From Lingula anatina (Eukaryota; Brachiopoda; Lingulata; Lingulida; Lingulidae), in the NCBI RefSeq assembly GCF_001039355.2, contig NW_019775445.1:138612-202611 (forward strand): a stretch of 64,000 nt of DNA, read 5' to 3'. Both the position numbers and the translations under genes were made by a program. Of the stretch, positions 1 through 13,020 are shown in pieces. The number at the start of each line of letters is the position of its first letter. Position 1 is the stretch's first letter. The notes beneath the pieces were generated by a model. It worked only from the letters and a program-made list of their open reading frames with translations, was not told where the DNA came from and did no database searches.

Positions 1-707
1 GGGTACTGGTTCCGCACCGCCTGGAGTTCCGCATAGTACACTGCAGGAGGTAACCGACATTTCAGTGGCGCAGTTTTCAAATTCAGCTGTTTATTCGTCA
101 AGAATACAAATGTCAGGCATAACAGGCACTGGTGATCATGTTAATTAAATTGAAAATATAAAACCAACTGAAAGCTTTAAGCAGAGCCAATTTAAAAATT
201 CGTATCAAAAGATTCAATGAAAATAATCAACGCAATCCATAGCATTGTGAAACGTTTAGTGGGCCTACGAGCAAACAATTACAATATGCACGCACTTTCG
301 CTTGAATACGCTTTTTCACACGCACAAATTTCTCATGGACACAAGCAAAAATGCACACACACAAACACATGCTCGCACTCATAGAGTAGCATACTTTACA
401 AGAGTCGTAGATCAGGGGAGTTGTCTTCTGACACGCAAGCTTGTATGACTGCGACAGGAGCACCCCCGTCCGATGTTCTTCAGGAGAAATGTTTCACACG
501 CACAAAAACTTATGAAGGAAAATGTGGTGCTGTTTTCATACCTTCTTCCTGGGCGGAGTCATTGTTATCCGGTACCATTATTCCGTTGACAATCTTGGCA
601 AAGGCGTAAACCACGTGGGTACACAGGGTGCCATTGATAAAGCTTGCGTCAAACCTGCCCGCACCCAGCCTCTCTCTCGACCAGCCGCCGTAGAAACACA
701 CTCTTCT
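1..707 (-). CDS. GH18 chitinase-like protein, N-terminal exons (cut by left edge)
   Basis: Two exons on the minus strand encode the start of a glycoside hydrolase 18 domain. The first (707..542, acceptor CAG, donor GTATGA) reads RRVCFYGGWSRERLG, then GRFDASFINGTLCTHVVYAF, matching the beta-1 strand and the LCTHxxYAF block of chitinases and chitolectins. It ends in phase 1 and joins the second exon (40..1), which reads VYYAELQAVRNQY, the segment just before the LLxxGGW strand of the family. The catalytic DxxDxDxE motif would lie beyond the left edge, so active chitinase cannot be told from an inactive lectin-like member. A signal-peptide exon is expected upstream (above 707), but I could not identify it. 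The family is secreted and binds or cleaves chitin. Confidence 0.8.
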
Positions 708-3276
708 CTGATTGACAACTAAATATTAAAATGTTTAAAAAAAATCATTATAGTGAAGACATGACAAATGTTTGTGTGCGTTGGATTGCATATCAAGATC
801 AAAGGCAAAATGGTGCATTATTGGTGCAATATATAAAAATAATAATATATAAAAAAGTTTTGATTCCCCTTTGTCCTACATTTAGCATTAAGTTTATTCC
901 TCTCCTCGATTTTATCTTTTCATGAATTCATTACTTTGTATGCGTGTAGCTTTGATGTTATTTTTACAACTAATTAATCAAAATATTTTAAGTATGGTGT
1001 ATTTAAGTCAAAGGTATAATCAATGATAAAGTCGCTTTATACTCATACAAAATAAAATCCGCCCCTTGCGTCTCTCGTTTTGTTCAGAGGATGTCTTACT
1101 AAAATCTAACTGAACTTGGAAACGTGTCATCAGACGACCAGGTTTATTAAAGAGGTTGTTAGTGAGATAACAAAGCATAAGAAAAATATGAGCAAACAAA
1201 AAAGTAAAACTATAAATAATGATAATTCTCGGTGTCTGCGGCATATTTTTCTAGTTTTTCTACCATCACTCTGACGGAGTTCTAAATTCGAATAGTTTCA
1301 CACCAGCCTTTGTTCACTTTGGTGACTTTCTTGAATATTAACTTATAGACAGTTCTTTAGAGTGGTGCAAAACGTGCTCACAAGAAACCGATAAACACAG
1401 AGAAGGACAGTAGTTCAGCGGATGGCTATTTCAAACCGATGAGAATAAAAAGTCATACATGTACCGGACAATCTGAACGGCTTACTCATATATATATTTC
1501 GCTCTGCTAGCCCTATTATCGGACTGATAAATAACACAAGCTGATAATCGAACAGACTATTTATATTTTCTTCAAAGTAAGATGTCTCATTATTGTTACA
1601 TACGGACACAGACTGTGCGGTTGGCTGTAAATAATTTAGATAATATAGCGGCAATACATGCATGTCACAATAGGGCCTACTCTACCTGAAGTCTGTCGTC
1701 TGCTTCTTCCCGCCGTCGAGTGATCTTTGCCCAAGGAGGAGAAAACACAACCCCACAGTAGCAATATGGCAACGAATACTCGGATTTCTGAAAGCTGCAA
1801 GGAAAATCTAAATACTACTGGGCGGGTTTGTATCTTGATTCATTCAAAATACCCTATATATAACTCAATCACCGTGTTAAATATTTTTTTGGCTATGGAA
1901 CTGGGCGATGAAATTGCATGATGTTGAATACGATAAATCAAATCAAATCAAAACTCACCATTGTTTTCCAATATCTACTGTTTCACCCCAAACCTTATCA
2001 GGAAGAATATCCAGATTTACCGCTTGCTATATCTTATATAAATCAAAAGTTTTAATGAATCCCAAGGCATGACAAATAATAAGTTTATAGCCCAATAAAT
2101 TAAACGACACTAACAAGGGAAGAGAACCGTGTAGCGTGCAAAGCACTTGGTATAGTGTCTCTATGGTTGTAGACAAGTATAACTCTTTTTAGGTTAATGA
2201 TGATTTACAATATTTTAATTGTACCTGACATAAGGCTGTCTCATAAATATAAGGTTTGCTGTCACTTTCAATATAATATGACGCTGTAAGATTCTATTAC
2301 TGAGGTCAATGATACAATGAAACTGAAACTTCTTGAATTTTAGGTCAAGGAGTTCTATACACATTTGTACTACGGTCTTGGTAAGGTTCTTACGATTCTG
2401 AATAAAAAATAAAATAAAAAACTAAGTGATATAGGTGTATTTTTCTCTTTTTCAAATATTTTCCCCTTACGTTTTGAAAAAAGTGTAACCATTTGAAATT
2501 TTCGTTCTGAAGAGGACTGTGTAATCAAACTGGTGAAGTGTAGTGGAAACATAGCAGTATTGCTGTAAGAAATCTGTTGACTCTGTCGGGTTTCAATCTG
2601 AAGTTTCTCAAACCTGTTCCTGCAATTGAAAACCTATATATCACATGCGTTCTTTCTATCCCATGTTTTAAACCAGAGTAAAACTAAACTGAGGCCGGGA
2701 ATGCGTGACTGCTCTTATAGGATATTTGAAATTAACAGATTATTCAAGTTCAAGTATATATGTCTAATGATTCAGTGTCATTCTATTATTAATCGTTCGC
2801 CAAAAGTTATGATGATGATGATACTGAAACATGATGTCAAACCAATGTGAAATGCTTATCAGTAAAGCCGTAGCATATATATATATATAGGTCATACATT
2901 TCTACGTATTTAAAAACCAGAATGAAAAACAAGGTTTGGAACATGAGGTTGTCATTCTTGTTTTATAGAAATAACGTTGGCCTAGTTCATCGCAACAAAT
3001 TGGTGATATACACATGCAGTTGTTCTGACCGTACAATGATCAGTATGTGCGTAAATATTATCCAAAAGTATTTTCAGCTTATTGTGTGAGCGCACTGGAT
3101 CTACCCAAATAGGACAGTGTAAATATAGCGTTCATTATTGATAGTCATTACTATCACTATCAACACAGGATAAGATTTACATTTGCACTGTACATTCTCA
3201 CTAAAACAATGCATATCTATACTGCGGATCATCTGCAACAGAAGCATTTTACACGCGTTATGTGTATCAAAACAAA
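708..3276. other. Non-coding stretch between chitinase-like gene and SLC15 gene
   Basis: About 2.6 kb of AT-rich sequence. No exon with family similarity was found on either strand, although the signal-peptide exon and promoter of the minus-strand chitinase-like gene probably lie here. The two flanking genes diverge, so this is a shared upstream region. A short (TA)n tract lies near 2877-2890. Confidence 0.5.
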
Positions 3277-6200
3277 ATGGAAATAGAAGAACCTGGCTTA
3301 AATGACAAAACAGAAAGAAACACATGTAGCAGTGAGTGCCACGGCTGGAATAAGGCTCATATATTAATCCTCTGCTTTGTCGCCCTGGAGAGACTGGCAT
3401 TTCAGCGGTGCGTTTTGGAGCTTAGTTACGTGGACACTGGAAATACGTACCTCAACTACAGCTCTATTACCCTCGGTGTGGTGGATAATGTCTTTGAAGG
3501 GTTTGCTTATTTCTTCCCGATATTTGGTGGCCTGCTTGGGGACATGCTTTGTCTCAGGAAATATATTATTCTAGTGTCATTGCTTATTTTTATTGCAGGT
3601 GAGGGGATGAACATGGATTGGAAATCACAATTAAATGAGTATATTCTTCAGTGTTTTGCATTTATTTACATATAAAACGCCGACAAACAAACATTTCTTT
3701 CAAGTTTTGTGCCAGCGCTTGTAAGATATTACAAAAATGCATTTAACTATATTTTATTACTTTATTAGGATCAATTTTGATTCCATGTGCCGTAGCTGTA
3801 TGGGTGAGTATACTGATACCCCCCCCCCCCCAAAAAAAAAAAAAGATATAATAAAATAGATAGATTAATAAACAGATAAAATGAAATATTAATAAAAAAA
3901 GTTTAGATTTTGCTTTAAGTGAGTCACAGTCACACCATTTAGCCCAGTGCACTCTTTGTGACACTAGTAAAAGACTGTAGCCCTGCTTATAGGGCACGGT
4001 GTGCGTCTCGCTGACACATGAACTTTTCAGTTCCTTTAAAATCTTAAAAGATGAAATTGTGCTCAGATCATGTGCCAGTTGTACAGATGACCCTGTTGTT
4101 AGCTAATCTAAAAATAAAAGGGAACATATAACACTCATTTCTGTTTTGATTTGTTTTAGAGAATAGAGCATCTCGTGGCACAAAATTTGAGTGTGGCGGC
4201 CTTGTGTCTGTTGGTGATGGCGGAGGGAGGAATCAGAGCCAACATTGTGGTGCTAGGTGTCCAACAGGGTCCGCCCCGTAGCAAACGAAATAGTTCGTTT
4301 TTCCACTGGTAAGAGATAGGATAGGCCTATACGCGTTACGCGGCGTAGCCTACATACAATAAATGACAGAAATATTTTAACACATCTATGTGGAGTCGTT
4401 AGATTTAGAAGGGTAGTTGGATCGGACATGAGCTCCAGTCCCAGATGCAACGATACATCAAGTATGTTTTGTCAGGTCTACGGTGAGTAGGCATACCCTG
4501 TCGTACACACACACGATGGTATATTATATAGATATGTTTTTATAGGCTTATAAAGATTCTTCTTAAATTATAGTGATGTGAAAGAAAAAAGATTATGAAA
4601 TCATGAAATTCAATAATAAGGCTGCAGTTAATAGTAATATTGTCTTGAAAATGTGACTGCCTGGCGTATTTTTTCGATTACCATACAGGTAATCCGTATC
4701 TTTGACAATTCTGGCTCACTCACTCACTGGATGTTTTCGATATGAAAGCTTATCTGTATTTCAGGTATTATTTTGCCTTAAGTATTGGATCTTTGTGTGC
4801 ATTGTTTCTCGAATCTTTTCGGACATACGGTTGGGCCGGCTACCTTGTCATCCCTGCAGCAATCGTGGTTGCGACAATTGTGTTCCTGTCAGGTTGGAAG
4901 CTCTACCGCAATGAAGAGGCCGAAGGTAAACAACTTCATCAAGCATGAAGTAAAGTTTAATATAACCATATAGTAAAACTACATTCATTAAATTATCAAC
5001 TTTTTAAATTCTAAGGGAATGCATTGACTGAATCCCCCCTTTTTGTCAAATATTTTGATACCAAATATAAACTGGTTTGTAGGAATAAGAAAATGACTGT
5101 TTGGAAATAAAAATGTGTATTTTTTTCTTATTTTGAATTTCTATTTATCAGAAGACGAAAGTTTTTACACTAACTCGGCAAAATGGACTACCTTGTCCCG
5201 AAGCTTTTCCGCTATCATGCGCCACTCGCGAGGTTCTGCAGATATTCAACAAGAACAACAAGAAATCAGACCAATACTGACACAACAGCGAGAGATACAA
5301 CACAAAAATGTAAACCGTTTCAAAAGAATCCTAAAGGTCATCATGTTACAAGGAACAATGATCTTATATTGGTCTAATTATTTTCAGGTAACCTCTATAT
5401 ATAACTTGACTAAATTTTGATAATTAGGCTAATTATTTTCAGGGAATCCTTAAATATAACTTAACTAAGTTTTGATGATTTTATTTGATAACGAAATTTT
5501 GAGGTCTTGACTTTTGATATGGAATTAATAAACATTAAGTTATTAGTATGATTTATTTCAATATTATACCAATTTAAATGTTTCGTTTGCGCACTTATTT
5601 TATTCTATCTAATTGAAATTGCAGATATTTGGTGTATATGACGTCCAAGCAGCAGAGCTCCTTCTTCACCATGACATTCTCATCAATGACGAGCTCTTGT
5701 CGCTTCATCTGTGGATGCAGACGTACAATATTGGTGCGGTTTTGACGATGATCCCATTGTGTTTCTATGTCATTTACCCATTGATTGAAAGGAAGCGTGG
5801 TAAACCGAACAGATTGCTCGTCAAGATAGGTGAATATTAAGTCTATAAGAGAGCCGTTATGAAGTGGATTATGGGTGGGGGTGGTATAGGGGGGGGGTGG
5901 TGGTGGTGGTGGTAATGTAAGAGCGCTCCAAACGCAAGAGGATGAGACATACATCGTTAAGTCTCAAGTCTATAAACTCCTTTATGGAGTGCGGATTGAC
6001 CAATACGGGTAATAAGTACAAACTAACATATCTGATTTGGGTTTAATTTTCTCCTCTTCAGTATTGAATTTCAGTGCAACAGTGACGAAACTAAAGAGTA
6101 AAGCTACGCGCAACACAACCCTTTATTACAGCGTCCATGTGTGCTTGCTGTAATAAAGGAAAGATCAAATGTTAATCAGTGAAAACTCACTTGAAGAACT

Positions 6201-7304
6201 TGTTTTATTTTGTTTTTCTTAAATATTAGGCGCAGGACTGGCCATTGCTTGTCTTTCGTCACTGGTCGCAGTTGTGGTCGAGTTTGGACGCTGCTCGCGA
6301 CCAAAACCTGTGAAAAACTTGACAGTACACGTCCAGGCTCCCATCTTTCTGCTCCTTGGGTTGTCCCAAGTGTTCGTCGCCATTGCAGGTGAATCTGTCA
6401 AATAAACGTTTCAGGGATATTCATAAATGCAAAGTTCTTCTTCTTCTTCTTCTTCTTTTTCTACATGTATGTCTCTGAATTTAGTAATGTGGAATCATGG
6501 GGCCGTGACGCTGACAAAGTTGCTTTCCCTTATTCATAATTAATGAATAAATTGAATAAGTAGCATAAAAAACTTGCACACCAAGTTTTACAACATGTTT
6601 TTATCGTATGATTTAGTATAAACTTTTTCTTTTTTCCTGGATATAAAAACTAACTTTATTAGTCGAGGACATTAATTTGTCGTGTAGTTTTTTATTCCCA
6701 ATCACCCTCCTTTTTAGGTCTGGAGTTTGCCTATGGTTTAGTTCCAAGAGCTCTACCGGGTTTAGCTGTAGGGATATGGTATGCTGCTATGGGAATTGGG
6801 AGTTTCACAATGCAAATCTTGTACCAAATTTCACGTTATGTCTTCGAGAAAGGTCTGTATCGTTCAACTTATCATGGAGAGAGAGAGAGAGAGAGAGAGG
6901 GGAGATACAGCGATTTCTTGGAATTGATTACAAAAAAGCAATGATATATTAGATATGATGAATAATCTACATTATCATTTACCAGTAAACAAACAGAAGA
7001 AATCAAAATATACAAAAATATGGATAATATTAATTATTTGACATTTGATCTTTCAGAAGGCAGAGCCACCTCATGCTACCCAGAAGACCAAAGGACAGAA
7101 ATATTCTTCCATCTGGATTACTACTTCATAACTTTCTTTGTGATTTCCCTCGTGAATTTTGCCTTTTTTGTTCTTATTTCTTTGAAAGCGACAAGGATCG
7201 GAGGATACAATGATACCCCCGAAGGATGCCTCGACGACCAGTTCAGTCATTCCTACGAGCTCCAGGCCAGAAGACGTGGGTCCAACACTGCCCAGTACAG
7301 CTAA
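3277..7304 (+). CDS. SLC15 / POT-family oligopeptide transporter-like protein, 9 exons, 549 aa
   Basis: Exons: 3277-3598, 3769-3803, 4160-4308, 4765-4925, 5152-5387, 5625-5829, 6230-6388, 6718-6852, 7057-7304. They sum to 1650 nt and stay in frame through every GT-AG junction. The start is the first ATG in frame (MEIEEPGLND); an upstream GTG is not used. Recognisable POT features are an ALERLAF segment in helix 1, GGLLGDM after helix 2, a GGIRANIVVLG signature around residues 142-152, and FFHWYYFALSIGS in the next helix. The rest is hydrophobic and fits a 12-helix MFS fold, with a large loop around residues 225-285 and a polar C-tail ending NTAQYS. The length is close to vertebrate SLC15A4 and SLC15A5 (about 575 aa). 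Family role is proton-coupled uptake of di- and tripeptides or histidine. Several coupling residues differ here: Val35 where the first Glu of ExxER is expected, Arg145 for the signature Lys, and GVQQ for GADQ. Substrate is therefore unknown. Confidence 0.88.
6877..6899. repeat. (GA)n microsatellite
   Basis: Uninterrupted GA dinucleotides in the last intron of the SLC15-like gene. Confidence 0.9.
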
Positions 7305-8415
7305 GCAAATATGTGACCACAGACTGAGAGAACTGATGGAAATTAATTTTTTTGTTTTGTTTTGTTATTTAGATTTGAAAATCAAATATGTTCAATCACG
7401 CTTAGTCGTTTTTAAGCGAGTTGAGCATTTGAAATACAAAACATTCATGACTACTTATAAGCCGTGCATGTACCGGGGTATCTACCAACATTTTTTTTTT
7501 TTTTTTTGCAAAACGGTGTGCATGCGGTGGGGAATAAAGAAGGAAACAGAAGGTAGACGATCGGTTGCCTTGGCTCTGTACAAAAGTAAAACGTATAAAT
7601 ACACCATTTACAGGAAAATGTTTAAACCTTGTGTTGCATAATTCCATATGCTTTGATGTTTTTTCACATCAGTGAGCAAAGGACATGCATTTCTAGTCTT
7701 CTAGGCTGTCAGCTCTTCTTTATTATCATAATTCACAATGAAATCTAATATTATGGAATAATTATGTAATCAACAGACAAGGTAATGAATGATCCAATGA
7801 TTTCTTTGGCCATTTGATGAAGTGGGCCATTTACCGATTATAGACATGACCACAGCGTCCGCCAACTGCCACACATGGTGTGTGCGTGCGCACGTGTTAA
7901 AATATCATGAAAAAAAAGGACAATATTGCTCACCTCCCAAAATATAACCTTTCAACCACTTAAAGGATATGGAGCAAATTTTTGGAAAAGGCGATAATAC
8001 GCTTATTTTACCGTTTACTTAAAATGAACGAAAATAACCATATGCTGCGGTGTCTTAAGATCGTAACAGTGAGTAGAGGGAGATGAGCATTCCTCGATCA
8101 GCGGGGTTCTTTCGATTCTTCATTGTCATAATTCTATGTAATAGTCGTGTTGTAGACGTTAATACGTAATCCATAGACAGCGGTCATAACATGTGACTCT
8201 TAAACTACTGAGATACGGTCTTCTGATGCATACACAAAACACAAGTTAGTAGCGTCTTCGGCTTTAAAATGAAAAGAATAACATTTTGGCAGTTTTCTTC
8301 ATAATGATTTTATCCGTTAGAGATCTGTTTGAATTACTTATTGGATGTTTGTGATAGCGTGTGCATGTGTCTAAGTATGCGTACATACGAGTGTGCGCGT
8401 GCGTGTGCACGTGCA

Positions 8416-8461
<46 letters not shown>

Positions 8462-8929
8462 CGTCGGTCAGTCAGACAGATACGGAAAAGAAGGGGAAAA
8501 TAAAAGATACCGACATATATCAACTGTTACATAAAATGGAGAAATATTGCATAGCATTGTATGCTTTGATGTTAGATCACGTCACCGGGCGTAACATTCC
8601 ACATTCCAATTTCAGCGGGGATTCAGTTATTCCTTATTGTTGTTTATGCAACACTGTCTAACGTTACAGATTAACTACGTAACTCAGAGACATCGATGAT
8701 GGAGCAGGACGTTTCAGACTGTCGTCTTTAAATAACAGTGTCGATTGATAAATGTAACATCTCAGCGTTCGTATTAAAGCAGGAGGTGAATAAAGTCCCG
8801 TTAAGGTGTGCTTGATTTGACTGACTGATTACAGCGACACAATACCACACGCAATCAACTGGAAATCTATTTGCGCCTAAGCCAACAAAGGCTTGATGGA
8901 ATTTTAAACAAATAATGCCCGAGCTGGGG
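7305..8929. other. 3' UTR of SLC15-like gene and spacer upstream of bHLH gene
   Basis: A poly(A) signal AATAAA at 7533-7538 is a candidate end for the SLC15-like mRNA, about 230 nt after the stop; a poly-T run lies just before it. No coding exon was recognised in the rest. The spacer holds a compound microsatellite, (TG)n followed by (GA)n, at about 8415-8459. Confidence 0.5.
8415..8459. repeat. Compound (TG)n(GA)n microsatellite
   Basis: TG dinucleotides pass directly into GA dinucleotides about 600 bp upstream of the bHLH start codon. Confidence 0.9.
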
Positions 8930-8937
8930 TATATTAA
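8930..8937 (+). promoter_or_regulatory. Candidate TATA box of the Atonal-class bHLH gene
   Basis: TATATTAA lies 131 bp before the start codon, which would leave a 5' UTR of roughly 100 nt. The position is plausible and the match is good, but it rests on the motif alone. Confidence 0.45.
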
Positions 8938-9067
8938 TGCCTCGTTTTCCTCTAGCTCTAAACTCCGTGGCTCTTGCCGCTACGTATCACTTCACTGCTG
9001 AATTCACTTGATTTTCTCCAAGACGCAGAGGGTTCGTCTATTGCAGCGATATTTTCATCTGTTGAAA

Positions 9068-9649
9068 ATGTTTGCCGATATTTTTTCCGATGAATATATT
9101 GCGTCAACGTGGATGGGAGAAAATGTCTACAATGATAATTCTTTGGACTGCACAAACTTTGCCATGCAGAATTCACCAATGGAAAGTCTGCCACCGCAGT
9201 TTCTCAGCAAATTGGAATTTTGGGAGGAACCGAGCCTAACAGTTACAGAAGAATCAAGAAAAGAAAACACACAGTCAACCAAAACCGAGTGCCAACCTTC
9301 AAGAGAAAGAACTTGTCTAAAAGTGACCCAGAGAAAAATGAAACCAACAAAATTTGTCTCCCCAAAAGACGAAAGGCAGCGCAAGAAACGGGAGGCCGCA
9401 AACGCGCGGGAGAGGCGCAGAATGCATGGTCTAAATAGCGCGTTTGACCAGCTGAGGGCGGTGGTCCCACAAATAGGAGGGGGAGAACAACAATTATCCA
9501 AGTATGAAACTCTTCAAATGGCTCAAACCTATATACAGACTTTACAGGAGCTATTGGCAAAGACTATGCCACATACGTACATTAATTCTGATTCTGAAAG
9601 TCTGGATGGAGAACAGAACTATTGTGAAAATATTCCAAGTGCTTACTAA
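9068..9649 (+). CDS. Atonal-family bHLH transcription factor (proneural), 193 aa, single exon
   Basis: The bHLH domain spans about residues 107-163. Its basic region reads [20 protein letters not shown], helix 1 continues QLRAVVP, and helix 2 contains [14 protein letters not shown] before [16 protein letters not shown] and [11 protein letters not shown] are hallmarks of the Atonal branch (ATOH1/ATOH7/atonal), which binds E-boxes as a dimer with E-proteins and specifies sensory and neural precursors. The gene has no intron, as is usual for ATOH1-type genes. The first ATG ([10 protein letters not shown]) is chosen; a TTG extension upstream is not credible. The N-terminal 100 residues are acidic and polar and match nothing I recognise. 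The loop carries GGGEQQ where vertebrate ATOH1 has a different stretch. An AATAAA at 9947-9952 lies about 300 nt after the stop. ATOH1 versus ATOH7 orthology cannot be settled by eye. Confidence 0.93.
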   Translation: MFADIFSDEYIASTWMGENVYNDNSLDCTNFAMQNSPMESLPPQFLSKLEFWEEPSLTVTEESRKENTQSTKTECQPSRERTCLKVTQRKMKPTKFVSPKDERQRKKREAANARERRRMHGLNSAFDQLRAVVPQIGGGEQQLSKYETLQMAQTYIQTLQELLAKTMPHTYINSDSESLDGEQNYCENIPSAY

Positions 9650-12175
9650 CTTTTAAAGTTGAAATTCCAGAAGTTCTTGTACTTTCAGAAGATAATCAAA
9701 AATGTGATAACTAAGAGGATAATAATAATATGTATATATATATATTTAACTGATATTATACATAAGCATTTTAATTCTTCAAATTTAATTCCAATGTGGA
9801 TTAACTCTCACTCGGTAACTACGATGAAACGTACATAAGAAAGTGCAAAGGTACTGGTGACACAACGAGACGGGAAGAATTAATGTATAAACTTATTAAC
9901 AAACAGGCAGATTAAGTTTTTAGCTGTCATCATATTACATTGTCAAAATAAAGTTACGACATAAACGTTACTGTTACATGTTTGCACACAGTGCGTTTTT
10001 GGCAATTCCTGTTTACGAATGAATAAACTTTGGGTATTTATTCTCTCTAATACCTCTTGGTTCTTTTGTTAATGGCTTTGTATTGGGGTGTAATCGATTG
10101 GTTTTAGAATAATGCTCAGTGATTTTATCACACGTGGCACTCTTTCGGCACACTTTGCAGAAAGGAAACGCGCGTGTGAGAGTCTATTGAAAAAACATTA
10201 TACTTTCATTTGAAAGGAAGGTTTGTGTATATTATCTGTTCGATTCCCTCTTTTTAAAACAACTGATTAAGCAAAACAATTTTGCTTGTGGGCTTAAGAG
10301 GTGCGGGATTAACGGGGAGAAAATCCACTGTGTGTGAGGCATCTGGCACGCGTTCTTTTCAACACCTTTTCACTGAAGTATTGAATAAAAAACAGCCGTA
10401 TCTAGATGGTATCTTCGTTTCAACTCGCGTGAGTTTTATTGACATTAAGGTCTGATAGATTTCTAAATAAAGCGAGCAAAACGCATTGTGTTAATCTTGA
10501 TTCACCACCAAATGAACTCAATTTTTTTTCTGAATGAGTGCTGTCACTTGGGAGCCGGGAGGTCCCGGATAGTTCAAGGTAACAAAGGGGATAAACTGGG
10601 ATTGAATAAATGCAGCACGCTGTGAGGAAACACTCTCTTATCAACAGTATATCAAACAGATCAATTTTCAATTTGCAAGGCAGTTTTACAAGACTAAACG
10701 TTGACACTTTACACATGCTAGAAGCATGGTTTTCACAATAAATTCGCCCAACGTTGAAAATATCCCAGCTACAAGCAGAAGAACAAACTTTTCAAATCCT
10801 CACACTCATTTCTAAACATATGCATAACCGATTAGAGCACGTGGTTGTCAATTTTGTTAAAATAGTGTTTGCTATTCCGATGCATACGTAGTACTAATTG
10901 ACCGGCATTTACAACCACGCGCCTTTATTTTCAAATAATGCCTCATTTAAATAAAATCCACGTGCCTGCTGGCAGTTTCGTCCGTCGTATTCCATTGCAG
11001 TAATTATTAATGCACCACCTGCCTGTTTACTTAATCTTAAATTAAATGTATCGAACTGTGAAAATTAGCATCTATGCTTATCTCATATCTAATGAAAATT
11101 ATCCTAAATATTTCTGTTTACATAACATGTCACGAACGGTCGACAACGTGGCTTATCAAATGATTATACGCATGAGATACTTAAGCAATAATAACCCTTA
11201 CCTTATAACTTAAGAATATAAGAGATATTAGAACATAATGACATTTCTAAATCAAACATTGTTACTTTGACTGCCCAAGTGCAAATAATCCAGAGAAAAG
11301 AAACAAAGGATAGACACGCGCCCTGTGTTTCATTACATTTAAAAGATTTATAATGGTACTTGCTGCTACTAATTTTTCTGTATATAGATTTCATCAAACT
11401 AGTGGGCATATCATTACAAACACAAACACATTATGTTACTGTGCACACATTTTATCGCTGATAACCATCTTTTTTAAATGGAGACATTTGGGTTAGTGTA
11501 GAATTGAAAGGTTACCACACTGACCGTGAAATATTTGACCATTAAAGCTAGTAAACTACGACGATAATCACAGGACGCCGCTGTATTTTGGCTCACTGGA
11601 GTGCGCTCAAAACAGGTACCCTTGGCACACGAAACATTTTAACAAAAAGTCTCTCATTGTCACATATTTCAAACACGCCTTCCCCTGGGGCCAGTCGGTT
11701 TGAATTCAAATGTGAATATTTTGTAGTAAATCCTTACTAAACTGTATTATTTTTATAGAATAGTCACGCACTGGTTTAGAGAAAATAATACAATAATTTT
11801 TGACATCGTTCTTATACAGCACACAACCCTAGTTGGTGCAACTGCAATCGGCTTTTTTTCCAGGAATCCCTCTCTATTTATCTCTTGTTTCCCAGTTTGC
11901 TTGACAATCAATCAGATTGAATCTTACAAATTAAAATTTCCAAAGGATTTGACTCCACACGGAAACCGGACCATATACTTAGTTTGATAAGCTGCCAGCT
12001 TTTAAGTCTTTACTACACGGTTAATACGCAGTCTCATTTTAATTTTCCTTTAAGAACTTTTTAAAGCTGCAAGTCAGATTGTACCTTTTCATTTTTGGGA
12101 GGAGACGCGAATCCGCCTTCAAACAAAGAAACACTCCTCAGAAAAGAGAAAAATGCTTGTATATATTTCAATTGT
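9650..12175. other. Non-coding flank 3' of the bHLH gene
   Basis: The bHLH 3' UTR probably ends near the AATAAA at 9947-9952. Beyond it there are no recognisable exons, little simple repeat and no transposon ends. The stretch at 10830-11060 is rich in candidate transcription-factor sites: E-boxes CACGTG near 10840 and 10960, CACCTG near 11016, and homeodomain-type TAATTATTAATG near 11000. Confidence 0.45.
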
Positions 12176-12181
12176 TTATTT
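12176..12181 (-). terminator. Candidate poly(A) signal of the alpha-mannosidase gene
   Basis: TTTATT on the plus strand is AATAAA on the coding strand, about 840 nt past the alpha-mannosidase stop codon. Other ends are possible. Confidence 0.35.
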
Positions 12182-13020
12182 TTAAATGATTTTCCACATT
12201 TTCCACAAAATATTTTTTAAAAAATTCATACATCATTTTGATTTACTGTACTATAATACTATCTGTTAATTCATATATTTTAACACTATGCGCTATCATT
12301 TCAAACTTGGAGATTTTCAGGCAGGCCATTTTAACGAACGATGCAAACTTCTAAATAGACTGGCATTTCAACTGCAATGACGTGTACCAGACAGTCTTCG
12401 AGGCATGAACATATAAATATTGGCAATAAGTCAACGAGTGTCACACTTGTGAGAAATGATGGCATAAATAATAAAAAGCTCAGCTGTATTGGCTGCCACA
12501 ATTTTTAATTAAATATTAATTATTTCCAATCTCCACATATTCAAGACTATCCTTTGTAATATATTATATTAGGAAAACATTGAATATCTGTTGGTAAAAT
12601 CCTACCAAAAGTCTTTGATACAACAGCTGATTGTGCTGATAATTATTAATACATTATCACAATAAAGCATTGGATTTAGCATAGCCAATTATTAGACATA
12701 GGCTGTCTCAAAAACAACTGTACTAGATGTCCATGTAAAATATAAATAATGCATAAATGTGAAGGAAATGAAATAATTCTGGTATGAGACCAGAAATTAC
12801 ATTTGGTATCAGTAGTTGATGATTCTGTGATTACAGCATTATCAAAGATGATGAATACATCTATTCTGAGTCATCTGCCTGATTACAATCACAACATTCT
12901 CAAAATGTTCTGGAACTTTTGAGAATTTTTTTAAACTGATAATAAATGTCTGCAAAAAATCTGGACTTTTAGCCATAGGCGTAAATCACATTTCTGATTG
13001 CAAAAGGGGTAAAGCTAGCT

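Noticed and set aside
1020-1244. Hydrophobic minus-strand frame as a signal-peptide exon for the chitinase-like gene
   Set aside because: No good donor site in a suitable phase and no family-like leader, so it is not supported.
8329-8661. 110-codon plus-strand open frame
   Set aside because: It runs through the TG/GA microsatellite, has low-complexity Cys/Arg/Glu content and no family similarity.
9127-9560. Minus-strand open frames over the bHLH gene
   Set aside because: Shadows of the clearly conserved plus-strand Atonal-type coding frame.
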